A DNA stretch of 7,330 nucleotides, taken from an uncultured Actinomycetes bacterium. Lineage in GTDB: Bacteria; Actinomycetota; Thermoleophilia; Solirubrobacterales; 70-9. Position numbers and translations under genes: made by a program. Positions within the stretch are counted from its first letter, which is position 1. The number at the start of each line of letters is the position of its first letter. The stretch is taken from NCBI GenBank assembly GCA_946886425.1, contig CAMPIP010000115.1:1-7330 (forward strand). The letters are read 5' to 3'. Below are positions 1 to 5,127 of the stretch, one piece after another. A model generated the notes under the pieces. It was given only the letters and a program-made list of their open reading frames with translations. It searched no databases and was not told the DNA's origin.

Positions 1-1
1 G

Positions 2-24
2 GCTGAGGCGGTCGCCGCCTAAGC
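2..24 (-). terminator. Hairpin over the stop codon of the exported acidic protein
   Basis: Bases 6-11 (AGGCGG) pair perfectly with 15-20 (CCGCCT) around a 3-base loop. After one mismatch the stem extends by three more pairs (2-4 with 22-24). The TAG stop of the minus-strand gene (19-21) lies in the arm. There is no visible T-run, so this would be a GC-rich actinobacterial-style terminator at best. In such GC-rich DNA short stems also arise by chance. Confidence 0.3.
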
Positions 25-663
25 GGGCGCGCGGCTACCGCGGGCGTCGGCGCTGGGCGCCGAGAAGACCGGGCTCTCGTCGCCGCCGCGCTTGACGGTG
101 AGGTGCAGGAGCTCGTAGCGGCGGCAGGACGAGGGCGCGCCGGCGACCCGCAGCCGGACCGAGAACTCGCGGGCCGAGAGCGCCCGCTCGGTCTCCTCCT
201 CGTTGAGGGCGAGGGTCTCGTGGAAGCTGCCGCCGCGGCTGAGGCGCAGCCGCTCGGGCGGCATCGCGACCGAGCCCTTGCCGCCCGCCGAGCGGAGGCT
301 GACGCTGACCTCGGCGGGAGCGGAGACCTCGTAGCGAACGTCGAGCTTGAGGCGCCCCTGGCCGCCTGCGATCGAGACGCGGGGACGGGCGCTGGTCAGC
401 AGGCAGTCGGCCGGGGCTTCGCCGGCGCGCAGCGGCTCCGGTTCTTCTTCGCATTCGAGCTCTTCGCCGTCCTCGGCTTCTTCGCATTCTTCGAACTCGA
501 GCTCTTCGACGCAGTCCGGTTCGCCCAGCTCGCATTCTTCTTCCTCGAAGAAAGCGGCGCTGGGGTCGGCGCCAGGAGCGTCTTGGGCGAACGCCGACTG
601 GGCGAATCCGAGACTGGCGAGAAGGGCTATCGAGAGGAGGAGGGCAAGGGGTTTCGCGAGCAT
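19..663 (-). CDS. Exported Glu/Cys-rich protein of unknown function
   Basis: The predicted protein has 214 residues. It opens with a clear signal peptide: Lys4, a hydrophobic core at about 5-20, and a likely cleavage after the AFA ending at residue 26. The start is the ATG immediately before this signal; I see no strong Shine-Dalgarno. Residues 40-77 are extremely acidic, with 21 Glu and 2 Asp in 38 positions, and carry Cys44, 51, 60 and 71. Cys87 sits in an ADCLL turn. Residues 92-192 read as alternating beta-strand-like segments with one late Cys180, suggesting a small beta-sandwich or similar fold, and the tail is disordered. No lipobox or second membrane segment is visible. The gene lies 46 bases after the ogt stop on the same strand, so co-transcription with the sigma factor and ogt is possible. 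I recall similar acidic Cys-containing exported proteins in Solirubrobacterales but cannot verify this here. No function is assigned; metal binding or disulfide cross-linking is only a guess from composition. Confidence 0.82.
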   Translation of the reverse strand: MLAKPLALLLSIALLASLGFAQSAFAQDAPGADPSAAFFEEEECELGEPDCVEELEFEECEEAEDGEELECEEEPEPLRAGEAPADCLLTSARPRVSIAGGQGRLKLDVRYEVSAPAEVSVSLRSAGGKGSVAMPPERLRLSRGGSFHETLALNEEETERALSAREFSVRLRVAGAPSSCRRYELLHLTVKRGGDESPVFSAPSADARGSRAPA

Positions 664-709
664 GAACCCACAATCGGGTCGCCGCGAGCAATTCTTGAGT
701 TCGGTTACG

Positions 710-1267
710 TCAATTGTCTAGGACACCCTCGAGGCGCAGCAGCGCTTCCTTCATCGGCAGGCCGCCGCCGTAGCCGCCGAGGCCGCCGCCGCTGCGGAGG
801 ACCCGGTGGCAGGGGACGACGACCGGGATCGGGTTGGTGCCGCAGGCGGTGCCGGCGGCGCGGACCGCCCGCTCGTTGCCGGCACTCGTCGCGATCTGGG
901 TGTAGCTGCGGGTCCTGCCGTAGGGGATGCGGGCGATCGCCCGCAGCGCCCGGCGCCGGAAGTCCCGGCTGAGCTGCCAGTCGAGCGGCAACGCGAACTC
1001 GGTCAGCTTGCCGTCGAAGTAGAGGTCGAGCTCGCGGCGGGCCTCGTCGAGCGGGGCGGCCGCCTCCAGGACCCGGGGCGAGACCCTTGCGGCCAGCTCG
1101 GCGAGCAGGTCCTCGGGGTCCTGGTTGGGGAGGCCGACCCGGACCAGGCCGCGCGGCGTCGTCGCCAGCAGCAGCGGCCCGAACGGCGAGTCGGCGGTCG
1201 TGTAGGCGACGTCGAGCAGCTCCTCGGCGGCGGCCCGCGCGGCGAGACGGTCGATCGCGGTGGTCAT
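710..1267 (-). CDS. ogt: Methylated-DNA--protein-cysteine S-methyltransferase (Ogt/AGT family)
   Basis: This 185-residue suicide repair protein would transfer O6-alkyl groups from guanine (and O4 from thymine) to its own cysteine. The active-site motif VPCHRV is at 151-156, with the acceptor Cys153. It is preceded by the helix-turn-helix segment containing RAVRAAGTACGTNPIP (133-148), with Arg133 at the position of the family's base-flipping arginine. The motif is followed by a glycine-rich GGLGGYGGG stretch and the usual ALLRLEG end. The N-terminal part (20-100) matches the short ribonuclease-like domain of single-domain Ogt proteins. There is no Ada N-terminal Cys domain or AraC domain, so it should not be a transcriptional sensor. 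The frame stays open upstream inside the sigma gene, but the ATG at 1267 is chosen because a strong AAGGAG precedes it by 5 bases and because it gives normal Ogt length. This ATG overlaps the sigma stop as ATGA, which implies translational coupling. Confidence 0.95.
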   Translation of the reverse strand: MTTAIDRLAARAAAEELLDVAYTTADSPFGPLLLATTPRGLVRVGLPNQDPEDLLAELAARVSPRVLEAAAPLDEARRELDLYFDGKLTEFALPLDWQLSRDFRRRALRAIARIPYGRTRSYTQIATSAGNERAVRAAGTACGTNPIPVVVPCHRVLRSGGGLGGYGGGLPMKEALLRLEGVLDN

Positions 1268-1725
1268 GCCAGCTCCTTTCGCAGTCGTTTGATTCCCTCG
1301 TGGAGGCTGCGGCGCGCCGCCTCCGGCGAGCAGCCGAGCGCGGCGGCGATCTCGGCGTGGGGGAGATCGCTGGCGTAGCGCAGCGTCACCGCCGCCCGCT
1401 GTTTCGGCGGCAGCGCCCCGACCAGCTCCCAGATGCCGTCGCCGGGCTCGGGGTCGGTCACCGCCACCTCCGGCACCCGCTCGACCGGGACCGGCCGCCG
1501 CCCCCGCGCCCGGTGGTGGTCGATCGCCTTGCGGTGCGCGATCGTCACCAGCCAGCCGCGCAGGTTGCGGTCGTCGTCCAGCTTCGGGTAGGCGCGCAGG
1601 GCGGCGATGAAGGTCTCCTGGAAGCAGTCCTCGGCGTCGCCGCGCCCGACGGCGCCACGGCATACGGCCATCACTTCGGCGGCGTACTCGTCGATCAGGG
1701 TCTGGAACGGCGGCAACTTGCTCAC
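1264..1725 (-). CDS. ECF-type RNA polymerase sigma factor
   Basis: This 153-residue protein has only the two essential sigma-70 regions. Region 2 is at about 8-75: AEDCFQETFIAALRA matches the 2.2 helix that binds the core enzyme, and LRGWLVTIAHRKAIDHHR matches 2.3-2.4, which melts and reads the -10 element. After a charged Pro-rich linker (76-97), region 4 (about 98-150) carries LPPKQRAAVTLRYASDLPHAEIAAALG and a recognition-helix segment SPEAARRSLHEGIKRLRK. The start is GTG at 1725. No Shine-Dalgarno is visible, but a TTTAAT box ends 6 bases before the codon, which would suit a leaderless transcript. No anti-sigma gene or zinc-binding anti-sigma motif is adjacent, so how its activity is controlled is unknown. 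The four-base overlap with ogt suggests a DNA-damage or alkylation role, by inference only. Cys22, 34 and 132 are present, but nothing shows that they sense alkylation. Confidence 0.93.
   Translation of the reverse strand: MSKLPPFQTLIDEYAAEVMAVCRGAVGRGDAEDCFQETFIAALRAYPKLDDDRNLRGWLVTIAHRKAIDHHRARGRRPVPVERVPEVAVTDPEPGDGIWELVGALPPKQRAAVTLRYASDLPHAEIAAALGCSPEAARRSLHEGIKRLRKELA
1273..1278 (-). promoter_or_regulatory. Shine-Dalgarno of ogt inside the sigma gene
   Basis: On the minus strand AAGGAG stands 5 bases before the ATG of ogt, within the last codons of the sigma factor. It fixes the ogt start at 1267, although the frame is open for a further 132 codons upstream. Confidence 0.8.
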
Positions 1726-1731
1726 ACGGGG

Positions 1732-1737
1732 ATTAAA
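1732..1737 (-). promoter_or_regulatory. Candidate -10 box for the sigma factor (leaderless)
   Basis: Read on the minus strand this is TTTAAT, 5 of 6 matches to TATAAT, with 6 bases between it and the GTG start at 1725. Transcription would therefore begin at or next to the start codon. This fits the absence of a Shine-Dalgarno. No good -35 hexamer is visible 16-18 bases upstream. Confidence 0.35.
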
Positions 1738-1747
1738 CGTTCTGGAC

Positions 1748-1772
1748 GTAGCTTCCGTGAGTTAGAAGCTAC
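1748..1772. promoter_or_regulatory. Perfect inverted repeat, candidate operator between divergent genes
   Basis: GTAGCTTC (1748-1755) and GAAGCTAC (1765-1772) are perfect reverse complements separated by 9 bases. The element lies midway between the sigma start (1725) and the AlbA_2 gene start (1794). It covers the places where the -35 regions of both would fall. The layout suits a dimeric regulator that could control both directions, perhaps the winged-helix AlbA_2 protein itself, but binding is inference. It could also be a stem-loop or a remnant of an insertion boundary. Confidence 0.5.
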
Positions 1773-1780
1773 TTGTAATA
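1769..1780 (+). repeat. Left copy of 12-base AT-rich element CTACTTGyAATA
   Basis: CTACTTGTAATA here matches CTACTTGCAATA at 3223-3234 in 11 of 12 positions, in direct orientation. The two copies flank the AlbA_2 gene. The left copy overlaps the right arm of the inverted repeat and contains TGTAAT, a 5 of 6 match to a -10 box. It could be a target or attachment-site duplication, a shared promoter element, or an operator. Confidence 0.45.
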
Positions 1781-1781
1781 T
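1774..1781 (+). promoter_or_regulatory. Candidate -10 region of the AlbA_2 gene
   Basis: TGTAATAT contains two overlapping -10-like hexamers: TGTAAT (5 of 6 matches) and TAATAT (the key TA---T positions). It sits in the most AT-rich stretch of the window (about 1771-1793). The start codon at 1794 follows within 13-15 bases without a Shine-Dalgarno, so the mRNA would be leaderless or nearly so. The -35 region would fall inside the inverted repeat. Confidence 0.4.
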
Positions 1782-1793
1782 TTATATGTAAGT

Positions 1794-3206
1794 ATGGGAA
1801 CTGTCGCGGCAGAAAAGGCCCTGAAACTGGAGCCCGATCGGGTTGGGCCGGGTCTTCTGGCTGTTGCCGAGGGGCAGTGGTTCGAGCGGAAGTCGAGCCG
1901 GATTGCGCCTCGCGAGTTGGCGAACTCGCTGATTGGATTCGCAAACGCTGACGGAGGGGTCTTGGTCGTAGGACTTCACGACGGCATCGTGGAGGGCATC
2001 AGCGTGGCGCCTGGTCAGCTCGATGCGCAGATGCAGGCAAACATAGACTTCTGCAGCCCGCCGGTTCGAGCCCGTCATCGTCTGGTGGATTGCGTCGACG
2101 GTCGCGGGGACGCGAACGACCTCTTGGTCTTCGAAGTCGAGGCAAGCGATGCGGTCCACGCTAACCAGCGCGATGAAGTCTTCCTTCGAGTCGGCGACGA
2201 GAATCGGAGGCTCGGGTTCACCCAACGGCAGGAGCTGCTCTACGACAAGGGGCAGGCGAGCTACGAGTCTCGCGCGCTCGATGGCTGCGGTTTCGATCAG
2301 ATCGACGACGAGATCCTTGGCGAGTATGTCGATGCGGTGAAGGCACCGGACGGTCGCCGGCTGCTTCGTGCCCGCGGCCTCGCCACGGAGAATGGGCTCA
2401 CCATTGCCGGTTGCCTGCTATTCGGGCGATCGCCGCAAGCATTCCTCCCGGAAGCATTCGTGCGGGTCCTTCGCTACCGGGGGGAGGAGCGGGGCAGTGG
2501 CGCCAGGCAGCAGTTGACCCAAGACATCCGAATCGAAGGATGTATTCCCCGTCAGCTTCTGAAGGCGAGGGAGGAGGTGGCACGACTACAGCCGGTTCGG
2601 CAAGCGCTGCGCCGTTCCGGGCGGTTTGGCGGTGTCCCGCTGGTGCCAGAGGACGCCTGGCTCGAGGGGGTCGTCAACGCCGTCGTGCACCGTTCATACA
2701 GCATGGTTGGCGATCATGTCCGGGTCGAGATATTCGACGATCGGATTGAGATCTCCAGCCCGGGCCGATTCCCAGGTGTCGTTGATCTCGGAGATCCCCT
2801 CAAGACCAACCGGTTTGCTCGTAACCCTCGGATCGCGCGGGTCTGTGCAGATCTCAATTTCGGTCAGGAGCTCGGCGAGGGAATTCGCCGGATCTTCGAG
2901 GAGATGCGACAGGCCGGGAGCGTCGACCCCATCTATCGACAGACCTCCGGGAGTGTCGAGCTGACCCTCTCGGGGGAGCTCGTCGATCGACGTCTCGAGG
3001 CAGGCATGCCGGAGAACGCGCGAGCTGTCGTCACCGCGCTCAGATCGGCGGGCAGGCTGAGCACGGGGGAGGTCGCAGAGGTTCTCGGCGTTTCCCGTCC
3101 GGTGGCCCAGCAGGAGCTGCGGGCGCTGCGGGACGCAGGAATACTCGAATGGGTGGGTAAGTCATCGAAGGACCCCCGTGCCTACTGGACCCTGGCGACG
3201 CAGTGA
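1794..3206 (+). CDS. AlbA_2 (Schlafen-like) domain / ATPase-like / winged-helix putative regulator, COG2865 type
   Basis: The protein has 470 residues and appears complete. Residues about 27-145 form an AlbA_2 domain: the E-x-K signature at Glu31/Lys33, the GFANADGG turn (48-55) and the VVGLHDG strand follow in order, with EVFLRVGD closing it. Residues about 200-240 hold the usual LLFG and FVRVLRYRG strands. A GHKL-like HATPase_c_4 domain lies at about 288-375, with N-box EGVVNAVVHRSY (291-302), EISSPGRFP and NPRIARVC-to-GEGIRRIFEEM. A C-terminal winged helix (about 405-468) carries LSTGEVAEVLGVSRPVAQQELRALRDAGIL. This is the family often labelled RecG-like or transcriptional regulator, although no helicase motors are present. 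Members occur in accessory and defence-rich regions; a role in regulation or defence is inference. The start is the ATG at 1794, and no ribosome-binding site is visible. G+C in sampled rows is about 57-67% against 75-78% in neighbours, and a near-direct repeat flanks it, so recent transfer is likely. It ends 32 bases before nadC. Confidence 0.9.
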   Translation: MGTVAAEKALKLEPDRVGPGLLAVAEGQWFERKSSRIAPRELANSLIGFANADGGVLVVGLHDGIVEGISVAPGQLDAQMQANIDFCSPPVRARHRLVDCVDGRGDANDLLVFEVEASDAVHANQRDEVFLRVGDENRRLGFTQRQELLYDKGQASYESRALDGCGFDQIDDEILGEYVDAVKAPDGRRLLRARGLATENGLTIAGCLLFGRSPQAFLPEAFVRVLRYRGEERGSGARQQLTQDIRIEGCIPRQLLKAREEVARLQPVRQALRRSGRFGGVPLVPEDAWLEGVVNAVVHRSYSMVGDHVRVEIFDDRIEISSPGRFPGVVDLGDPLKTNRFARNPRIARVCADLNFGQELGEGIRRIFEEMRQAGSVDPIYRQTSGSVELTLSGELVDRRLEAGMPENARAVVTALRSAGRLSTGEVAEVLGVSRPVAQQELRALRDAGILEWVGKSSKDPRAYWTLATQ

Positions 3207-3217
3207 GCGCGCCTACA

Positions 3218-3231
3218 TGCAACTACTTGCA
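3218..3231. repeat. Short palindrome TGCAA-CTAC-TTGCA before nadC
   Basis: Five-base perfect arms surround a 4-base centre. The palindrome overlaps the right copy of the CTACTTGyAATA element and ends 7 bases before the nadC ATG. It could be an operator for nadC or part of its promoter; at this length chance is not excluded. Confidence 0.3.
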
Positions 3232-3234
3232 ATA
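3223..3234 (+). repeat. Right copy of 12-base element CTACTTGyAATA, before nadC
   Basis: This is the partner of the element at 1769-1780, with one base different (C for T at position 8). It lies between the AlbA_2 stop (3204-3206) and the nadC ATG (3239). It contains TGCAAT, a weak -10-like hexamer (4 of 6) ending 5 bases before that ATG, so it might give nadC a leaderless transcript. In an insertion model this copy marks the right boundary. Confidence 0.45.
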
Positions 3235-3238
3235 AGAC

Positions 3239-4099
3239 ATGAAAGCCTTGCCTGACAATTCATTCGAAACGCTCGTCGCCCGCGCCCTCGCCGAGGACCT
3301 CGGCGGCGGCGACGTCACCTCGGATGCGACGGTGCCGGCGGAGGCGCGCGCCCGGGCCCGGATCGTGCAGAAGCAGCCGGGGGTCGTCTACGGGCTCGGG
3401 GTCGTCGCCGAGGCGATGCGCCAGTGCGGGGTCGAGGAGGTCGACAACCTCGTCGTCGAGGGGCAGTGGCGGGACGGGGTCCCGGTCGACGTGCTGCTGG
3501 CCAGCGGACCGGCGCGGGCGCTGCTCGCCGCCGAGCGGGTCGGGCTCAACTTCCTCGGCCACCTCTCAGGAGTGGCGACGCTGACCGCGCGCTTCGTCGA
3601 GGCGGTGGCGGGCACCGGCGCACGCATTCTCGACACCCGCAAGACGACGCCGGGGCTGCGGGCGCTGGAGAAGGCCGCGGTCGCGGCCGGCGGCGGCGTC
3701 AACCACCGGATGGGCCTCTACGACGCGATTCTGATCAAGGAGAACCACGTCGCCCTTGCCGGCGGCGTCGCCAAGGCGATCTACGCGGCCCGGAAGGAGC
3801 AGCCGGAGCTGCCGATCGAGATCGAGTGCCGCGACCTCGAAGAGGTCGCCTACGCGCTCGGCACCGGCGCCGACCGGCTCCTGCTCGACAACATGGACCC
3901 GGCGACTCTGGGCGAGGCCGTGCGGTTGCGCGACGAGAACGCCGGCGGGGGGAACGGGCCGACCCTGGAGGCTTCCGGGGGGGTCGACCTCGAGACCGTC
4001 CGCCCGATCGCCGAGACCGGCGTCGACTTCATCTCGATCGGCGCCCTCACCCACTCGGCGCCCTCCCTGGACTTCAGTCTCCTACTGGAGCCTGCCTAA
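3239..4099 (+). CDS. nadC: Nicotinate-nucleotide pyrophosphorylase (quinolinate phosphoribosyltransferase, carboxylating)
   Basis: NadC converts quinolinate and phosphoribosyl pyrophosphate to nicotinate mononucleotide, CO2 and pyrophosphate in de novo NAD synthesis. The protein has 286 residues, normal for the family. The N-terminal domain opens with VARALAEDLGGGDVTSDA (13-30). The active-site barrel follows with ERVGLNFLGHLSG (99-111), DTRKTTPGLRALEKAAV (132-148), the VNHRMGLYDAILIKENH segment (154-170), IEIECR (193-198), LLLDNM (214-219), EASGG (244-248) and ISIGALTHS (265-273). All expected substrate-binding Arg, Lys, Glu and Asp positions look intact. A Gly/Asn-rich loop (about 232-241) is a small local expansion. 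The ATG at 3239 gives the standard N-terminus, but no Shine-Dalgarno precedes it; only 32 bases separate it from the AlbA_2 stop, so it is either leaderless or read through from that gene. Its TAA overlaps the stop of the convergent glycosylase. nadA is in the window; nadB is not. Confidence 0.97.
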   Translation: MKALPDNSFETLVARALAEDLGGGDVTSDATVPAEARARARIVQKQPGVVYGLGVVAEAMRQCGVEEVDNLVVEGQWRDGVPVDVLLASGPARALLAAERVGLNFLGHLSGVATLTARFVEAVAGTGARILDTRKTTPGLRALEKAAVAAGGGVNHRMGLYDAILIKENHVALAGGVAKAIYAARKEQPELPIEIECRDLEEVAYALGTGADRLLLDNMDPATLGEAVRLRDENAGGGNGPTLEASGGVDLETVRPIAETGVDFISIGALTHSAPSLDFSLLLEPA

Positions 4100-5022
4100 A
4101 CGCCCGCGTGGGGAGGTGGGGGGGGTCTCGACGGAGCCTCCCCGCGGTTGGTCCCGCGAGACCACCCCCACCACCCCCACTTGTGGAAATTTGAGAGCCG
4201 ACGATCCATGATCACCCAGCCGCCCGTCTGGTCTTTCGGGGAGTAATTGGTCTGGCGCTCGCTGAAGAAGACGGCCTCGATGGTCGTCCCGCAGCGCGGG
4301 CAGGGCTCGCCCTCGCGCTTGTGGACCTTGAGCGGCATCGGGACTTTGTCCGGCACCTCGGGGCCGATCGTCTCCTCGTAGTGGTCGATCGCGTCGCCGA
4401 GCACGTGCAGGGCGGCATGTAGGCGCCCGATCTCCTCCGCGCTCAGTTCCGAGCCTTTCTTGAAGGGCGAGAGCTTCGCCTCCCAGAGAATCTCGTCGAC
4501 CCAGGAGCGGCCGATCCCGGCGATGTCTTTCTGGTGGCGCAGCAGCGGGTGCAGGTGGCGCGGCTGGTCGAGCAGCGCCCCCAGCTCCTCCAGCGGCGGC
4601 GCCGGCCAGGCTTCCGGGCCCAGCGAGGCGACCATCTCGTCGGCGGCGACGGCGTCGGCCGGCAGCAGCTTCGCCCAGGCGCGCTGCTTGGTGCCGAACT
4701 CGCGCAGCCGCAGCTCCCGCCCGTCGCCGAGGCGGACCAGCACCCGCGAGGCCCGGTCTTTGAGAGAGGCGCGTTTGTCGAAGACGCGCAGCCGGCCGGC
4801 CGACATGAGGTGGATCAGCAGCGCCAGGTCGCCGAACTCGACGACCGGCATCTTGCCGATCCGCCGCACCCCGGTCAGCTCGCGGCCCTCCAGCGCGTCC
4901 AGCGGCGGGTCGAAGGTCTTCATCACGTTCATCCCCGGCGCCAGCACCGACTCGACCGCGGCGCCGCGCAGGGCGGCGTCGAGGCGGCGGGCGACGATCT
5001 CGACCTCGGGCAGCTCGGGCAT
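4096..5022 (-). CDS. Fpg/Nei-family DNA glycosylase, divergent (half zinc finger)
   Basis: The 308-residue protein belongs to the formamidopyrimidine-DNA glycosylase/endonuclease VIII family, which excises oxidised bases and cuts the abasic site. The mature N-terminus PELPEVE supplies the catalytic Pro2 and Glu3, and GK at 56-57 gives the conserved beta-hairpin lysine. A helix-two-turn-helix follows (about 157-190). There DIAGIGRSWVDEILW has Arg172-Ser-Trp where Fpg normally has Asn-Ile-Tyr. The zinc finger keeps the first pair (CPRC, 241-244) and Arg256, but the second pair is Ser261 and Asp264 (YSPKDQ), so classical four-Cys zinc binding is not possible. After DRRLSNFHK, where the family normally ends, a 27-residue Trp/Gly- then Pro-rich tail is encoded by the hairpin at 4110-4177. 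The ATG at 5022 is chosen because Pro must follow Met; 15 more open codons upstream are rejected. No Shine-Dalgarno is seen. Substrate choice (8-oxoguanine or pyrimidine lesions) cannot be told, so I give no symbol. Confidence 0.92.
   Translation of the reverse strand: MPELPEVEIVARRLDAALRGAAVESVLAPGMNVMKTFDPPLDALEGRELTGVRRIGKMPVVEFGDLALLIHLMSAGRLRVFDKRASLKDRASRVLVRLGDGRELRLREFGTKQRAWAKLLPADAVAADEMVASLGPEAWPAPPLEELGALLDQPRHLHPLLRHQKDIAGIGRSWVDEILWEAKLSPFKKGSELSAEEIGRLHAALHVLGDAIDHYEETIGPEVPDKVPMPLKVHKREGEPCPRCGTTIEAVFFSERQTNYSPKDQTGGWVIMDRRLSNFHKWGWWGWSRGTNRGEAPSRPPPPPHAGV
4110..4177. terminator. Large G/C-rich hairpin between convergent nadC and glycosylase genes
   Basis: Bases 4110-4130 pair with 4157-4177 in a 21-bp stem with two mismatches (4123/4164 and 4114/4173) and a 26-base loop. 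It starts 10 bases after the nadC stop, so it is well placed to end nadC transcription. Because it is symmetrical it could also end the opposing transcript, but it lies inside the glycosylase reading frame. No strong T-run follows on either side. The left arm contains eight consecutive G (4118-4125). Confidence 0.55.
4161..4180. repeat. Nine-base tandem repeat ACCACCCCC
   Basis: ACCACCCCC occurs twice head to tail (4161-4169 and 4170-4178), followed by AC. On the minus strand it encodes the Trp-Gly-Trp-Trp-Gly-Trp run at the start of the glycosylase tail. It also makes most of the right arm of the hairpin. The minus strand has G-tracts that could form a two-layer G-quadruplex. Confidence 0.6.
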
Positions 5023-5030
5023 GCAGGGAA

Positions 5031-5059
5031 TTCTGCCGAGTCGGCCCAGCGGGTAAACT
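5031..5059 (+). promoter_or_regulatory. Candidate nadA promoter in the divergent 105-base gap
   Basis: The gap 5023-5127 separates the divergent glycosylase and nadA starts. TAAACT (5054-5059, 4 of 6 to TATAAT) lies 17 bases after TTCTGC (5031-5036, a poor -35). Initiation near 5066 would give nadA a leader of about 60 bases. The same spot reads GTTTAC on the other strand and might serve the glycosylase. I see no riboswitch-like fold or clear operator in the rest of the gap. Confidence 0.3.
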
Positions 5060-5111
5060 CCGCGCAAGTCATTCGACTGGACCCAGGCACCCGGCCTACC
5101 CAGCGAACATC

Positions 5112-5123
5112 AGGAAAGGAAGG
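5112..5123 (+). promoter_or_regulatory. Purine-rich ribosome-binding site of nadA
   Basis: AGGAAAGGAAGG ends 4 bases before the ATG at 5128, with the inner AAAGGA 7 bases away. It is one of the few good Shine-Dalgarno tracts in the window and decides the nadA start, although the frame is open far upstream. Confidence 0.75.
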
Positions 5124-5127
5124 GCTC

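Noticed and set aside
708..713. TTGACG on the minus strand as a -35 box for the exported protein gene
   Set aside because: No -10-like hexamer lies 16-19 bases further on, so an internal promoter is not supported.
1268..1663. Upstream extension of the ogt reading frame by 132 codons
   Set aside because: It runs in another frame over the well-supported sigma factor, has Arg/Pro-rich low-information sequence, and a strong ribosome-binding site with normal family length marks the ATG at 1267.
1736..1756. ECF-type promoter (GGAA... with CGTT) before the sigma factor, implying autoregulation
   Set aside because: The spacing between GGAAGC and CGTT is only about 11 bases, too short for known ECF promoters.
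1794..3206. RecG helicase or a multi-gene anti-phage defence system
   Set aside because: No Walker A/B helicase motors are present, only AlbA_2, HATPase-like and winged-helix parts. No nuclease, toxin or other defence partner is adjacent, so a system cannot be claimed.
5023..5067. Fifteen extra N-terminal codons on the Fpg/Nei glycosylase
   Set aside because: Catalysis in this family needs Pro directly after the initiator Met, and MPELPEVE at 5022 provides it.
4534..5127. In-frame extension upstream of the nadA ATG, antisense to the glycosylase
   Set aside because: NadA homology begins after the ATG at 5128, which has the best ribosome-binding site in the window, and the glycosylase on the other strand is well supported.
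5060..5127. NAD-related riboswitch or regulator site in the nadA leader
   Set aside because: I could not trace a consistent fold or a convincing palindrome; the sequence offers only a purine-rich ribosome-binding site.
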